Shown: one piece after another, positions 16,963-25,885 of the stretch
How the letters are laid out: each line of letters opens with the position of its first letter
Position numbering within the stretch: position 1 is the stretch's first letter
The notes under the pieces: model-generated
What the model was told of the DNA's origin: nothing
The model's input: the letters and a program-made list of their open reading frames with translations, nothing else
Database searches by the model: none
Position numbers and translations under genes: made by a program
Assembly: GCF_900221005.1 (NCBI RefSeq)
Contig: NZ_OBQI01000006.1
Span: 186,001-250,000, forward strand
Origin: Blastococcus aggregatus
GTDB taxonomy: Bacteria; Actinomycetota; Actinomycetes; Mycobacteriales; Geodermatophilaceae
Reading direction: 5' to 3'
Length of the DNA stretch: 64,000 nt

Positions 16963-17071
16963 GTCGCCCCTATCCGGTCGCCCGCTCACCGCGAGAACGC
17001 CCGGAGCAGCGCGACGAAGGACCGCCGCATTCCAGTTATTTCACGTTGGGTGGTGCACAATCAAGCACCCG

Positions 17072-17788
17072 TCAGCGACGGCGGCGCACCAGCCAGATGA
17101 TCAGCAGCAGGACGGCGAGCCCGGCGGCGGGCGCGGCGAAGCGGGCCGCCGCCGCACCTCCGGCGACCTCCAGCAGGTTGATCGGTTCCGGTTCCGGCTG
17201 CTTGCGGAGCTGGGCCGTGGGCGGAGGCTCCTCGACCGGGCGGGGGATCGAGGGGACCGACCGCACCGCCTCCGCGACCGGCGCCGCCGCGGGCTCCGCG
17301 GCCGGCCGGGGTGCCTGCTCCGCGAGCGGCCCGGGCTCCCGGTCGCCCTCGCCGAGCTGGGCGGCGAGCTTGTCGGCGAACTGGCCGAGCAGCTTGTTGC
17401 CGACGTCGGTCATGACGCCGCGACCGAACTGGGCCGGGCGGCCGGTGATGCTCAGGTCGGTGACGACGTCGACCCGCGTGCTGTCGCCCTCGGCCGCCAG
17501 CGTGGCGGTGACCAGCGCGGCGGCCGTGCCGTTGCCCCGCTGGTCCTTGCCGCGGGCGTCGATGACCGCCTTGTGGGCCGCCTCGTCCTTCTCCACGAAG
17601 GACGCCTTGCCCTGGTAGGTCATGGTGATCACGCCGAGCTTCACCTTCACCCGCCCGGTGAAGTCGTCCCCGGTCACCGAGTCCAGGACGGCGCCCGGCA
17701 TGCACGGCGCGATGCGCTCGATGTCGAGCAGCACCCGCCACGCCTCGTCGACGGGGACGGGGACGGTGAACGAGTTCTCCAGCTGCAC
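17072..17788 (-). CDS. coxG: CoxG-type SRPBCC protein with C-terminal membrane anchor
   Basis: A 238-residue protein. Residues 1-150 are a CoxG/SRPBCC fold (FTVPVPVDEAWRVLLDIERIAPCMPG, split by normal family landmarks, then GRVKVKLGVITMTYQG and GRPAQFGRGVM). A Pro/Glu-rich linker leads to one transmembrane helix at about 212-232 and an Arg-rich cytoplasmic end, so it tethers its partner to the membrane. CoxG in Oligotropha (Afipia) carboxidovorans helps place the Mo hydroxylase at the membrane. Here it is the last gene of the coxSLMG group, 14 bp after coxM. The GTG start has AGGAGG at good spacing. Confidence 0.9.
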   Translation of the reverse strand: MQLENSFTVPVPVDEAWRVLLDIERIAPCMPGAVLDSVTGDDFTGRVKVKLGVITMTYQGKASFVEKDEAAHKAVIDARGKDQRGNGTAAALVTATLAAEGDSTRVDVVTDLSITGRPAQFGRGVMTDVGNKLLGQFADKLAAQLGEGDREPGPLAEQAPRPAAEPAAAPVAEAVRSVPSIPRPVEEPPPTAQLRKQPEPEPINLLEVAGGAAAARFAAPAAGLAVLLLIIWLVRRRR

Positions 17789-17802
17789 GGGGACCTCCTG
17801 GC

Positions 17803-18660
17803 CTAGAGCCCGACGGCCGCGGTGACCGCCCGACGGGTCAGCACCTCGGCCAGGTGCGCACGGTAGTCGGCCCGGGCGTTGAGGTCGTCGCTGGGGGCGG
17901 TGCCCTCGGCGGCGTGCCGGGCGGCCTCGGCGATCGCCGCCTCCCCCGCGTCCGCGCCGGCCAGCGCCTGCTCGGTCGCGGTCGCCCGCAGCGGGGTCGG
18001 GCCCATGTTGGTCAGCCCGATCCGTGCCTCGGCGATGTGCCCGTTCTCACGGCGGACCGCCGCCGCGACGGCGACGATCGACCAGGCCTGGGCCACCCGG
18101 TTGAACTTCTCGTAGTGCATGCCCCAGGAGCCCGCGAGCTTGGGGATGCGCACCTCGACCAGCAGTTCGTCCTCGGCCAGCGCCGTGGTCAGGTAGTCCA
18201 CGAAGAAGTCCCGCGCGGGCACGGTCCGCCGCCCGCCGGGGCCGGCGAGCACGAACTCGGCGTCCAGGGCGAGCGCGACCGCCGGCAGGTCCCCGGCCGG
18301 ATCGGCGTGGGCCAGCGCGCCGCCGAAGGTGCCGCGGTGCCGCACCTGGCGGTCGGCGACGGTCTCGGTCGCCTGAGCGATGAGCGGGGCGAACTCCCTG
18401 ATCAGCGGGTCGGAGATGACGTCGGAGTGGGTCGTCATCGCGCCGATCGCGAGGGCGTCGCCGTCGTCCCGGACGCCGCGCAGCTCGGTCACCCGGGTCA
18501 GGTCGACGACCATCGACGGCGCCGCGAGCCGCAGCCGCATGACCGGGATGAGCGACTGCCCGCCGGCCAGGACCTTGGCGTCCTCGCCGCCGTCCGCGAG
18601 CGCCCGGAGGGCCTCGTCGACGGTCCCGGGCCGGACGTAGCCGAACGCCGCGGGGATCAT
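17803..18660 (-). CDS. coxM: Molybdenum hydroxylase, FAD-binding medium subunit
   Basis: A 285-residue FAD subunit of a heterotrimeric molybdenum hydroxylase. FAD motifs are AGGQSLIP near residue 32 and GTFGGALAHADPAGDLPA near residue 113. The C-terminal CO dehydrogenase flavoprotein domain follows from about residue 180. It passes electrons from the 2Fe-2S subunit to the respiratory chain or another acceptor. The ATG overlaps the coxL stop by 4 bp, implying translational coupling. Family assignment is firm, but the CO-specific name is used only because the gene is a cox homologue; the large subunit argues for another substrate. Confidence 0.9.
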   Translation of the reverse strand: MIPAAFGYVRPGTVDEALRALADGGEDAKVLAGGQSLIPVMRLRLAAPSMVVDLTRVTELRGVRDDGDALAIGAMTTHSDVISDPLIREFAPLIAQATETVADRQVRHRGTFGGALAHADPAGDLPAVALALDAEFVLAGPGGRRTVPARDFFVDYLTTALAEDELLVEVRIPKLAGSWGMHYEKFNRVAQAWSIVAVAAAVRRENGHIAEARIGLTNMGPTPLRATATEQALAGADAGEAAIAEAARHAAEGTAPSDDLNARADYRAHLAEVLTRRAVTAAVGL

Positions 18661-21152
18661 CGGTCGCCGCCCAGGCGCGACTCGGGCGTCGAGACCCCGG
18701 CCGTGGTCTCCGTCTGCGCGCCGCCGTAGGCGTTGGTGCCCGCGGTCGCGCGATCACCGCCGTCCCCGCCCCGGTGGATCGCTCTCCAGACGCGTTCGGG
18801 GGTCAGCGGCATGAGGATGTCCGTCACCCCGAGGTGCCGGACGGCGTCCAGCGCGGCGTTGACGACGGCGGGGGTCGAGGCGATGCAGCCCGCCTCGCCC
18901 ACACCCTTGGCGCCGATCGGGTTGCCGGGCGCCTCGTGCACGGTGTTGCCGGTGTCGAAGTGCGGCAGGTCGGCAGCCGAGGGGACGAGGTAGTCGACGA
19001 ACGTGCCGGTGGTGAGGTTGCCGTCCTCGTCGTAGACCGCCTCCTCGTACAGGGCCTGCGCGATCCCCTGGGCCAGGCCGCCGTGGATCTGACCCTCCAC
19101 GATCAGCGGGTTGACGATCTTCCCGACGTCGTCGACGCAGGCGTACTTCCGGATCGTCACCATGCCGGTCTCGGTGTCGACCTCCATGGCGCAGATGTGC
19201 GTGCCGTGGGGGAAGGAGAAGTTGACCGGGTCGAAGGTGGCGTCGGCGTCGATCGACGGCTCCACGCCGTCGGGGAAGTTGTGCGCCGCGAACGTGGCCA
19301 GCGCGATCTCCTGGATGGAGACGCCGCTGCCCGGCGTGCCGCGCACCGAGAACGTCCCGGACTCGAACTGCAGGTCGTCCTCGCTGGCCTCCAGCAGGTG
19401 CGCGGCGACGGTGCGGGCCTTCGCGACGACCTTCTGCGAGGCGTTGACCACCGCGGCCCCGCCGACGACCAGGGACCGGGAGCCGTAGGTGTCCAGGCCG
19501 CGCGGGGAGATCGCGGTGTCGCCGTGCAGCACCTCGATGTCCTCGAACGGCACGCCGAGCTCGTCGGCGACGAGCTGGCTCCACGCCGTCTCGTGCCCCT
19601 GTCCGTGCGGGGTGGAGCCGGTGATGACCTCGACCTTGCCGGTGGGCAGCATCCGGATGGAGGCGTGCTCCCAGCCGCCGGCGCCGTAGGAGAGCGAGCC
19701 GAGCACCCGCGAGGGGGCCAGGCCGCACATCTCGGTGAAGGTGGAGAACCCGATGCCCAGCTGGACCGGGTCGTTCGACTCGCGCCGCCGGCGCTGCTCC
19801 TCGCGGAGCTCGTCGTAGCCGAGCAGTTCCAGAGCCTGCTGGGTGGCCTGCTCGTAGTCGCCGCTGTCGTACTCGAGCCCGGCGACGGTCGTGAAGGGGA
19901 ACTCGTCGGCGTTGATCCAGTTCTTCCGGCGCAGCTCGAGCGGGTCCATGCCGAGTTCGACGGCGAGCTCGTCCATGATCCGCTCGATGGCGAAGGTCGC
20001 CTCGGGCCGGCCGGCGCCGCGGTAGGCGTCGGTGGGCGTCTTGTTGGTGAAGACGCCCTGGCAGTCGAACCGGTAGGCCGGGAACTTGTAGATCGCCGGG
20101 AACATGAAGGCGCCCAGGATCGGCACGCCCGGCGTGACCAGCCGCAGGTAGGCCCCCATGTCGGCGAGGAGGTGCACCTTCAGGCCGAGCACGTTGCCCT
20201 CGCGGTCGGCTGCGATGTCCACGTACTGGATCTGGTCGCGGCCGTGGTGGGCGCTCATCAGCGACTCGCTGCGGGTCTCGGTCCACTTCACCGGCTTCCC
20301 GAGCCGCTTGGCCACCAGGAGCGTGATGACCTCCTCGGGCGTCACCTGCAGCTTGCCGCCGAACCCGCCCCCGACGTCCGGGGCGATCACCCGCAGCTTG
20401 TGCTCGGGGACGCCGGTGGTCATCGCCAGCATGATCCGCAGGATGTGCGGCACCTGGGTCGCGGACCACATCGTGTAGTTGTCGCCCTGCGGCTGGACGA
20501 CGGTGGACCGCGGCTCCATGAACGCCGGGATCAGCCGCTGCTGGACGAACCGCCGGCTGACCACCACGTCGGCCTTGGCGAACGCCTCGTCGGTGCTCGA
20601 GCCGGTCCCGGCCTCACCGGCGTCGAAGATCCAGCGGTAGCTCTCGTTGGAGGCCACGTGGTCGTGGGTCAGCGCCGCGCCCTCGGCCAGCGCCCGCTCC
20701 ATGTCCAGGACGACGGGCAGCGGGTCGTAGTCGACGTCGACGAGCTCGACGGCGTCCTGCGCGGCGGTCTTGCTGCGGGCCACGATGACGGCGACCGCCT
20801 CGCCCACGTGGTTGACCTCGTCCACGGCGACCGAGGGGTGCCCGGGGTTGACCATCTCCGGCGTCACCGGCCAGGCGCAGGGGATCGAGCCCTGCTCCTC
20901 GGCGAGGTCGCGGCCGGTGAACACGGCGACGACGTTGGGCGCCGAGCGCGCCGCCTCGACGTCGATCGTCCCGAGCTTGGCGTGCGCGACGGGGCTGCGG
21001 ACCACCGCCAGGTGCAGCATCCCCGGGAGCACCATGTTGTCGGTCCAGGTGGTCTTCCCGGTGATCAGCCGGGCGTCCTCCTTGCGCTTGCGCGCCTGGC
21101 CGACCTCCTTGGCCGGGCCAGCGGTCATCGGCCGGTCCTCCACGGCGGTCAT
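18657..21152 (-). CDS. coxL: Molybdenum hydroxylase large subunit, form II CoxL-like
   Basis: An 831-residue Mo-MCD-binding subunit. Molybdopterin contacts are seen in GGGFGGK near residue 261, and the Mo-activating glutamate in GVGEAG near the C-terminus. The active-site loop is AYRGAGR (residues 376-382, DNA 20007-20027). True CO dehydrogenases (form I) have AYXCSFR with a cysteine that carries copper; that cysteine is absent. Form II enzymes have this AYRGAGR loop and are of uncertain substrate; many are probably purine, aldehyde or aromatic hydroxylases. The order S-L-M also fits form II (form I is usually M-S-L). The gene overlaps coxS and coxM by 4 bp each. Confidence 0.92.
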   Translation of the reverse strand: MTAVEDRPMTAGPAKEVGQARKRKEDARLITGKTTWTDNMVLPGMLHLAVVRSPVAHAKLGTIDVEAARSAPNVVAVFTGRDLAEEQGSIPCAWPVTPEMVNPGHPSVAVDEVNHVGEAVAVIVARSKTAAQDAVELVDVDYDPLPVVLDMERALAEGAALTHDHVASNESYRWIFDAGEAGTGSSTDEAFAKADVVVSRRFVQQRLIPAFMEPRSTVVQPQGDNYTMWSATQVPHILRIMLAMTTGVPEHKLRVIAPDVGGGFGGKLQVTPEEVITLLVAKRLGKPVKWTETRSESLMSAHHGRDQIQYVDIAADREGNVLGLKVHLLADMGAYLRLVTPGVPILGAFMFPAIYKFPAYRFDCQGVFTNKTPTDAYRGAGRPEATFAIERIMDELAVELGMDPLELRRKNWINADEFPFTTVAGLEYDSGDYEQATQQALELLGYDELREEQRRRRESNDPVQLGIGFSTFTEMCGLAPSRVLGSLSYGAGGWEHASIRMLPTGKVEVITGSTPHGQGHETAWSQLVADELGVPFEDIEVLHGDTAISPRGLDTYGSRSLVVGGAAVVNASQKVVAKARTVAAHLLEASEDDLQFESGTFSVRGTPGSGVSIQEIALATFAAHNFPDGVEPSIDADATFDPVNFSFPHGTHICAMEVDTETGMVTIRKYACVDDVGKIVNPLIVEGQIHGGLAQGIAQALYEEAVYDEDGNLTTGTFVDYLVPSAADLPHFDTGNTVHEAPGNPIGAKGVGEAGCIASTPAVVNAALDAVRHLGVTDILMPLTPERVWRAIHRGGDGGDRATAGTNAYGGAQTETTAGVSTPESRLGGDR

Positions 21153-21625
21153 GCCTGCGCCCCGCGCATCTCGGCGGCCGCCTGCTGCACGGCGCGGACG
21201 ATGTTCTGGTAGCCGGTGCAGCGGCAGAGGTTGCCCTCGATGCCCTCGCGCACCTCGTGCTCGCTGGGGTCGGGGTTGTCGCCGACCAGGTCGATCGAGG
21301 CCATGATCATCCCGGGTGTGCAGTAGCCGCACTGGAGCCCGTGCAGCTCGTGGAACGCCTTCTGCATGGGGTGCAGGGAGCCGTTCTGCGCGATCCCCTC
21401 GATCGTGGTGACCTCGCTGCCGGCGGCCTGGACGGCCAGCACCGTGCAGCTCTTCACCGCCTCGCCGTCCAGGTGCACCGTGCAGGCCCCGCAGTTGCTG
21501 GTGTCGCAGCCGACGACGGTGCCGACCTTGCCGAGCTGTTCCCGCAGATAGTGGACGAGCAACGTGCGTGGCTCGACCTCGTCCGTGTAGGACGCCCCGT
21601 CGACGCGCACCGAAATCTGGGTCAC
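21149..21625 (-). CDS. coxS: Molybdenum hydroxylase, 2Fe-2S small subunit
   Basis: A 158-residue iron-sulfur subunit. The N-terminal plant-ferredoxin-like cluster ligands are in [16 protein letters not shown] (about residues 43-58), and the C-terminal four-helix cluster ligands in CGYCTPGM and CRCTGY. These carry electrons from molybdenum to FAD. The GTG at 21625 ([10 protein letters not shown]) has GGAGG 5 nt upstream; the longer open frame upstream is Arg-rich and not like the family. It is the first gene of the coxSLMG group, about 120 bp downstream of xdhC. Confidence 0.92.
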   Translation of the reverse strand: MTQISVRVDGASYTDEVEPRTLLVHYLREQLGKVGTVVGCDTSNCGACTVHLDGEAVKSCTVLAVQAAGSEVTTIEGIAQNGSLHPMQKAFHELHGLQCGYCTPGMIMASIDLVGDNPDPSEHEVREGIEGNLCRCTGYQNIVRAVQQAAAEMRGAQA

Positions 21626-21683
21626 GAATCCTCCGCTCGGATCGCTGCTCCGTGTGGGCCCCCGGTTCCGGTCGGACCACGTC

Positions 21684-21706
21684 CTCCGAGTCTTACCCGC
21701 TCGGAG
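21684..21706. promoter_or_regulatory. Inverted repeat upstream of coxS
   Basis: CTCCGAG (21684-21690) and CTCGGAG (21700-21706), 7-bp arms with a 9-nt loop, in the 119-bp gap between xdhC and coxS. It may be an operator for coxSLMG or an attenuator after xdhC. Confidence 0.35.
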
Positions 21707-21744
21707 TGACTTGGGCCACACCTATCGGCGCGTCCCCTCGCAGG

Positions 21745-22866
21745 TCAGCGGTCGGCGGTCCGGTGGATCGGGCCCTCGCTCCCGGTCAGCCGCTCCCCGG
21801 AGCCGCCCCACCGGCCGGCGATGATCTCCGCCGCGATCGACACGGCGGTCTCCTCCGGCGTCCGCGCCCCGAGGTCCAGCCCGATCGGGGAGGAGAGCCG
21901 GGCGATCTCCGTCGCCGACAGGCCCGCTTCGGAGAGCCGCTCCAGTCGTTCGGTGTGCGTGCGCCGCGAGCCCATCGCGCCGACGTAGGCCACCGGCAGC
22001 CGCAGCGCGACCTCCAGCAGGGGGACGTCGAACTTCGGGTCGTGGGTGAGCACGCAGAGCACGGTGCGCTCGTCGATCCGGCCCGCGTCGACCTCGCCCT
22101 GCAGGTAGCGGTGCGGCCACTCGACGACGACCTCGTCGGCCTCCGGGAAGCGCTTCGGCGTCGCGAACACCGGCCGGGCGTCGCACACGGTCACCCGGTA
22201 GCCGAGGAAGGAGCCGACGCGGGCGACCGCGGCGGCGAAGTCGATCGCGCCGAACACGACCATCCGGGCCGGCGGGGCGAAGGAGTTGACGAACAACTCC
22301 AGGTCGTCGCCGCGACGCTCGCCGTCGTGGCCGAAGTGCAGCATCCCGGTGCGGCCGGCGACGAGCATGCCGCGGGCGTCGGCGGCCACGGCGTCGTCCA
22401 GGCGCTGCAGGCCGAAGCTGCCCGAGGCCCGGTCGGGCCAGAGCACCATCCGCCGGCCCAGCCGGTCGTCGCCGCCCTTCACGCAGGTGACCACGGCGAC
22501 CGGTTCGTGCCGGTCGACCGACTCCTTGACCTCGCCGAGCTCCGGGAACGACTCCCGCGAGACGGGCTCGACGAAGACGTCGAGGATCCCGCCGCAGGTC
22601 AGCCCGACGGCGAAGGCGTCGTCGTCGCTGACGCCGTAGCGCCGCAGCGTCGACTCGCCGGTCTCGACGGCGTCGGTGGCCTCCTCGTAGACCGCGCCCT
22701 CGACGCAGCCGCCGGAGACGCTGCCCACCGCCGTCCCGTCCGGGCCGACGAGCATCGACGCGCCGGCCGGCCGCGGCGCGGACCGCCAGGTGGCGACCAC
22801 GGTGCCCATGCCGACGGTCTCCCCCGCCTGCCACCACCCGACCAGGTCCTCGAGAACATCACGCAC
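21745..22866 (-). CDS. XdhC/CoxF family Mo cofactor insertion protein
   Basis: A 373-residue XdhC/CoxF-type chaperone. The N-terminal domain has VGMGTVVATWRSAPRPAGAS and the VSGGCVEG motif (about residues 50-57). The C-terminal Rossmann-like domain starts at about 190 (MVVFGAIDFAAAV) and has VCVLTHDPKFD and YVGAMGSRRTH. XdhC proteins bind Mo cofactor, protect it, promote its sulfuration and hand it to hydroxylases of the xanthine dehydrogenase/CODH family. It overlaps coxE by 8 bp, so it belongs to the coxDEF maturation block that precedes the structural genes. Confidence 0.92.
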   Translation of the reverse strand: MRDVLEDLVGWWQAGETVGMGTVVATWRSAPRPAGASMLVGPDGTAVGSVSGGCVEGAVYEEATDAVETGESTLRRYGVSDDDAFAVGLTCGGILDVFVEPVSRESFPELGEVKESVDRHEPVAVVTCVKGGDDRLGRRMVLWPDRASGSFGLQRLDDAVAADARGMLVAGRTGMLHFGHDGERRGDDLELFVNSFAPPARMVVFGAIDFAAAVARVGSFLGYRVTVCDARPVFATPKRFPEADEVVVEWPHRYLQGEVDAGRIDERTVLCVLTHDPKFDVPLLEVALRLPVAYVGAMGSRRTHTERLERLSEAGLSATEIARLSSPIGLDLGARTPEETAVSIAAEIIAGRWGGSGERLTGSEGPIHRTADR

Positions 22867-23983
22867 GCTGGATCACTCCCGACAGCTCCTCGAACGCGGC
22901 CATGCTGTGCCCGGCGACGAAGACGTCGACCGAGGGCAGCGCCGCGCGCATGCCACCGGCGAGGGGCTCGTAGCCCTCCCGGCCCTTGTGCGGGTTCACC
23001 CACACCACGGCGTGCGCCAGGCGGCGCAGCCGCGCCATCTGCTCGCCCAGCAGCTCGGTCCCGCCGCGCTCCCAGCCGTCGCTGCACACGACGACGACGG
23101 CACCGCGGGCCGTGCCGCGCTGCCCCCACCGGTCGAGGAACGCCTTGAGCACCTCGCCCAGCCGGGTGCCGCCGGACCAGTCCGGGATCGCCGAGCCGGT
23201 GGCGGCCAGCGCCCGGTCGGGGTCGCGCAGCCGCAGCTCGCGGGTCACCCGCGTCAGCCGCGTGCCGATCGTGAACACCTCGGTCGAGGACGGGCGGGCC
23301 CGCACCGCCACGTGCGCGAAGCGGAGCAGCGCGTCGGCGTACGGGCTCATCGAGCCGGACACGTCGACGAGCAGGACGACGCGGCGGTGCCGCGGGGCGG
23401 ACCGGCGGTGCATCAGGCGGGTCACCTCGCCGCCGTCCCGCAGCGCGCGGCGCACCGTGCGCGCGGGGTGGACGGGACCGGCGGAGCTCGGCCGGCGGCG
23501 CCGCGACGGGCGCATCGGCGCGGCCGGCCGCAGCACGGTGAACAGCCGGCGCAGGTGCTCGCGCTCGGCGAGGCTCAGCTCGGCGACGTCGCGGTGCCGC
23601 AGCACCTCGGCGGCGCTGGCCTGCACGGCGAGCTCCTCCGATCCGGAGAACTCCTCGCCCTCGCCCTCGCCGTCGCCGAGCGGGGCCATCGTCGAGACGA
23701 CCCGCAGCTCGGGTGCCGTCCGGCTCGGCGCCCGTGGCCGCTCGCCTCCGAACCAGGCGGCGAAAGCCGCGTCGTAGCGGTCCAGGTCGTCCGGGCCGGC
23801 GCACAGGGTCAGCCGGCCGGCCCAGTAGACGTCGGAGGCGTCGAGGACGTCGAGGTGCCCGACCGCGGCCAGCATCGCCTCGACGCGGTCCGGCGACGCC
23901 GTCACCCCGGCGGCCCGCAGCGTGCGCGCGAAGCCGAGGACGGTGTCGACGACGTCCCGGGCCCCGTCGCGGGTCTCAGGCAC
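22859..23983 (-). CDS. coxE: CoxE-like VWA protein
   Basis: A 374-residue protein with a C-terminal von Willebrand A domain (about 195-370). The MIDAS motif DVSGSMSPYADA is near residue 205, followed by SGGTRLGEVL and CSDGWERGG, which fit the DUF58/CoxE group. The N-terminal half is helical with an acidic EGEGEEFSGSEEL patch. With the MoxR ATPase CoxD it forms the machine that completes the metal site of Mo hydroxylases; in CO dehydrogenase it inserts copper and sulfur. Since this cluster lacks the copper-binding cysteine, the job here is probably a different active-site maturation step. It overlaps both neighbours by 8 bp. Confidence 0.9.
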   Translation of the reverse strand: MPETRDGARDVVDTVLGFARTLRAAGVTASPDRVEAMLAAVGHLDVLDASDVYWAGRLTLCAGPDDLDRYDAAFAAWFGGERPRAPSRTAPELRVVSTMAPLGDGEGEGEEFSGSEELAVQASAAEVLRHRDVAELSLAEREHLRRLFTVLRPAAPMRPSRRRRPSSAGPVHPARTVRRALRDGGEVTRLMHRRSAPRHRRVVLLVDVSGSMSPYADALLRFAHVAVRARPSSTEVFTIGTRLTRVTRELRLRDPDRALAATGSAIPDWSGGTRLGEVLKAFLDRWGQRGTARGAVVVVCSDGWERGGTELLGEQMARLRRLAHAVVWVNPHKGREGYEPLAGGMRAALPSVDVFVAGHSMAAFEELSGVIQRA

Positions 23984-24866
23984 CGAAGAGCACCCCCCGC
24001 ACCTGCTGCTGCACCCGCTCGGTGTCCTCCCGGTACTTGAGCACCGCGCCCAGCGTGCGGGCAGCGGTGTCGGGGTCGAGCTCGCGGGCGCCGAGGGTGT
24101 GCAGCGCCGCCGCCCAGTCCATCGCCTCCGCGATGCCCGGCGGCTTGAGCAGGTCCAGGGTGCGCAGCCGCGCCGTCGCCCGGGCCACCTCGCGGGCCAG
24201 CTGCTCGGTCACCTCGGGCAGCCGGCGGCGGAGGATCGCCACCTCGCGGTCGAAGTCCGGGTGCTGCAGCCAGTGGTAGAGGCAGCGGCGCTTGAGGGCG
24301 TCGTGCACCTCGCGGGTGCGGTTGGACGTGAGGATCACCAGTGGCGGCGTCTCGGCGCGGACCGTGCCCAGCTCGGGGATCGAGATGGTGAAGTCCGACA
24401 GCACCTCGAGCAGGAACGCCTCGAACTCGTCGTCGGCGCGGTCGATCTCGTCGATGAGCAGCACCGACGGCGAGTCCTCGAGCGCCTGCAGCAGCGGCCG
24501 GGCCAGCAGGAAGCGCCGGTCGTAGAGGGATGCCTCGAGGGCGTCGGGGTTGTCGGCGGCGTGCGCGGCCTCGGCGGCCCGCAGGTGCAGCAGCTGGCGA
24601 CCGAAGTCCCAGTCGTACAGCGCCTGGCTGGCCTCCAGGCCCTCGTAGCACTGGAGCCGGTAGATGGGCCGGCCGGTGACCTCGGCCAGCGCGTGGGCCA
24701 GCGCCGTCTTCCCGACGCCGGCCTCCCCCTCGAGGAACAGCGGCCGGTGCATCGCCAGGGCCAGGTAGGCCGCGGTGGCGAGGCCCTCGTCGGGCAGGTA
24801 GCCGGTGGCCTCGAGGGCGGCCGCGAGCTCCTCCGGGCTGGTGAGGTGGGTCACGCCTGCGAGCAT
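23976..24866 (-). CDS. coxD: CoxD-like MoxR AAA+ ATPase
   Basis: A 296-residue AAA+ ATPase of the MoxR group. Walker A is GEAGVGKT near residue 47, Walker B VLLIDEIDR near residue 135, sensor 1 ILTSN near residue 177, and an arginine-finger region RRRCLYHW-type follows. It works as a chaperone-like motor with the VWA protein CoxE on the hydroxylase. Its stop overlaps coxE by 8 bp and its start lies 7 bp after moaE. Length and motifs are standard. Confidence 0.92.
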   Translation of the reverse strand: MLAGVTHLTSPEELAAALEATGYLPDEGLATAAYLALAMHRPLFLEGEAGVGKTALAHALAEVTGRPIYRLQCYEGLEASQALYDWDFGRQLLHLRAAEAAHAADNPDALEASLYDRRFLLARPLLQALEDSPSVLLIDEIDRADDEFEAFLLEVLSDFTISIPELGTVRAETPPLVILTSNRTREVHDALKRRCLYHWLQHPDFDREVAILRRRLPEVTEQLAREVARATARLRTLDLLKPPGIAEAMDWAAALHTLGARELDPDTAARTLGAVLKYREDTERVQQQVRGVLFGA

Positions 24867-24873
24867 CCCACCG

Positions 24874-25284
24874 TCAGGGGCAGGCCACCCATTCCTCCTC
24901 GCCGTCGGTGAAGACCTGCCGCTTCCAGATGGGCAGCCGCGCCTTCACCTCGTCGACGAGGTCGGCGCAGGCGGCGAAGGCCGCACCGCGGTGCGACGTG
25001 CTGACGGCGCAGGCGAGCGCGACGTCGCCGATGCCCAGGAGGCCGATGCGGTGGCTGACCGCGACGGCGTGCACGCCCTCGCGGGCGGCGAACTCAGCGG
25101 CGATCTCGGTGAGCACCTGCTCGGCGGTGGGGTGCCCGACGTACTCGAGCTCGGTCACCGACCGGCCGCCGTCGTGGTCGCGGACGACGCCGGCGAAGGA
25201 GACGACGGCGCCGGCGGCCTTGTCGGCGACGGCGTCCTCGTGCTCGGCGACGGACAGCGGCGCGTCGACGACTCGGGCGATCAC
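24874..25284 (-). CDS. moaE: Molybdopterin synthase catalytic subunit MoaE
   Basis: A 136-residue protein. MoaE marks are AGAVVSFAGVVRDHDGGR (about residues 25-42), LEYVGHPTAEQVL, VAVSHRIGLLGIGD and VDEVKARLPIWKRQ, whose Lys residues belong to the catalytic site. It converts cPMP to molybdopterin with two sulfurs from MoaD-thiocarboxylate. The stop of the nucleotidyltransferase gene overlaps its start by 4 bp, placing it inside the Mo operon. Confidence 0.93.
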   Translation of the reverse strand: MIARVVDAPLSVAEHEDAVADKAAGAVVSFAGVVRDHDGGRSVTELEYVGHPTAEQVLTEIAAEFAAREGVHAVAVSHRIGLLGIGDVALACAVSTSHRGAAFAACADLVDEVKARLPIWKRQVFTDGEEEWVACP

Positions 25285-25859
25285 GGCGCCGAAGGTACCC
25301 CCGGCGGCGGGACGTCGAGGTCGGCCGGATCCGCCAGGCCGGTGCAGTCGACCTCGGTGACGTCATGGCTGGTCAGGTAGCGCCGGGCGCCCTCGTCGCC
25401 GGTGGCGGTCTCGACCACCCCGGCCCAGTGCTCGCGGCCGAGCAGCACCGGATGGCCGCGGACGCCGTCGTAGGTGGCGACGGCGAGCGCGCCGGGTGCG
25501 GCGTGCGCCGCGACGGCGCGCAGCGCCTCCGGCGTCATGCCGGGCATGTCGACGAGGGTGACCAGCGCGGCGTCGACGGTTCCGGGGAACCCGCGCAGGC
25601 CGTCCAGCCCGGTCCGGAGCGAGGAGGCCATGCCGGTCTCCCAGTCCTTGTTGGCCAGCACGGTGGCGCCGCTGAGGTCCGCGGTGCGCCACACGTCGAC
25701 CGCCTGCGCGCCGAGGACGACCAGGACGACGTCGCACGCCGCCCGCGCCGTCCGCACCGCCCGCTCGACCAGCAGGCTGCCCTCGTACTCGACGAGCGCC
25801 TTCGGCATCCCGTAGCGGCGGCCGCCCCCGGCGGCGAGGACGACGGCGGCGCAGCTCAT
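25281..25859 (-). CDS. mocA: MocA-like molybdenum cofactor nucleotidyltransferase
   Basis: A 192-residue NTP transferase of the MobA/MocA type. The N-terminal nucleotide loop is VVLAAGGGRRYGMPKAL (residues 6-22), with the Lys that positions the triphosphate; LVDMPGMTPE near residue 100 holds the metal-binding Asp, and GVRGHPVLLG follows. Since the hydroxylase encoded downstream is of the xanthine dehydrogenase/CODH family, which uses molybdopterin cytosine dinucleotide, a MocA (CTP-using) role is more likely than MobA. That choice is inference. It overlaps moaE by 4 bp and follows modC by 26 bp. Confidence 0.85.
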   Translation of the reverse strand: MSCAAVVLAAGGGRRYGMPKALVEYEGSLLVERAVRTARAACDVVLVVLGAQAVDVWRTADLSGATVLANKDWETGMASSLRTGLDGLRGFPGTVDAALVTLVDMPGMTPEALRAVAAHAAPGALAVATYDGVRGHPVLLGREHWAGVVETATGDEGARRYLTSHDVTEVDCTGLADPADLDVPPPGVPSAP

Positions 25860-25885
25860 GGGCCCCACTCTCCCAGCGGGCCCGG

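Noticed and set aside
18657..21152. Classical aerobic CO dehydrogenase (form I)
   Set aside because: The active-site loop is AYRGAGR, lacking the Cys of AYXCSFR, and the gene order is S-L-M.
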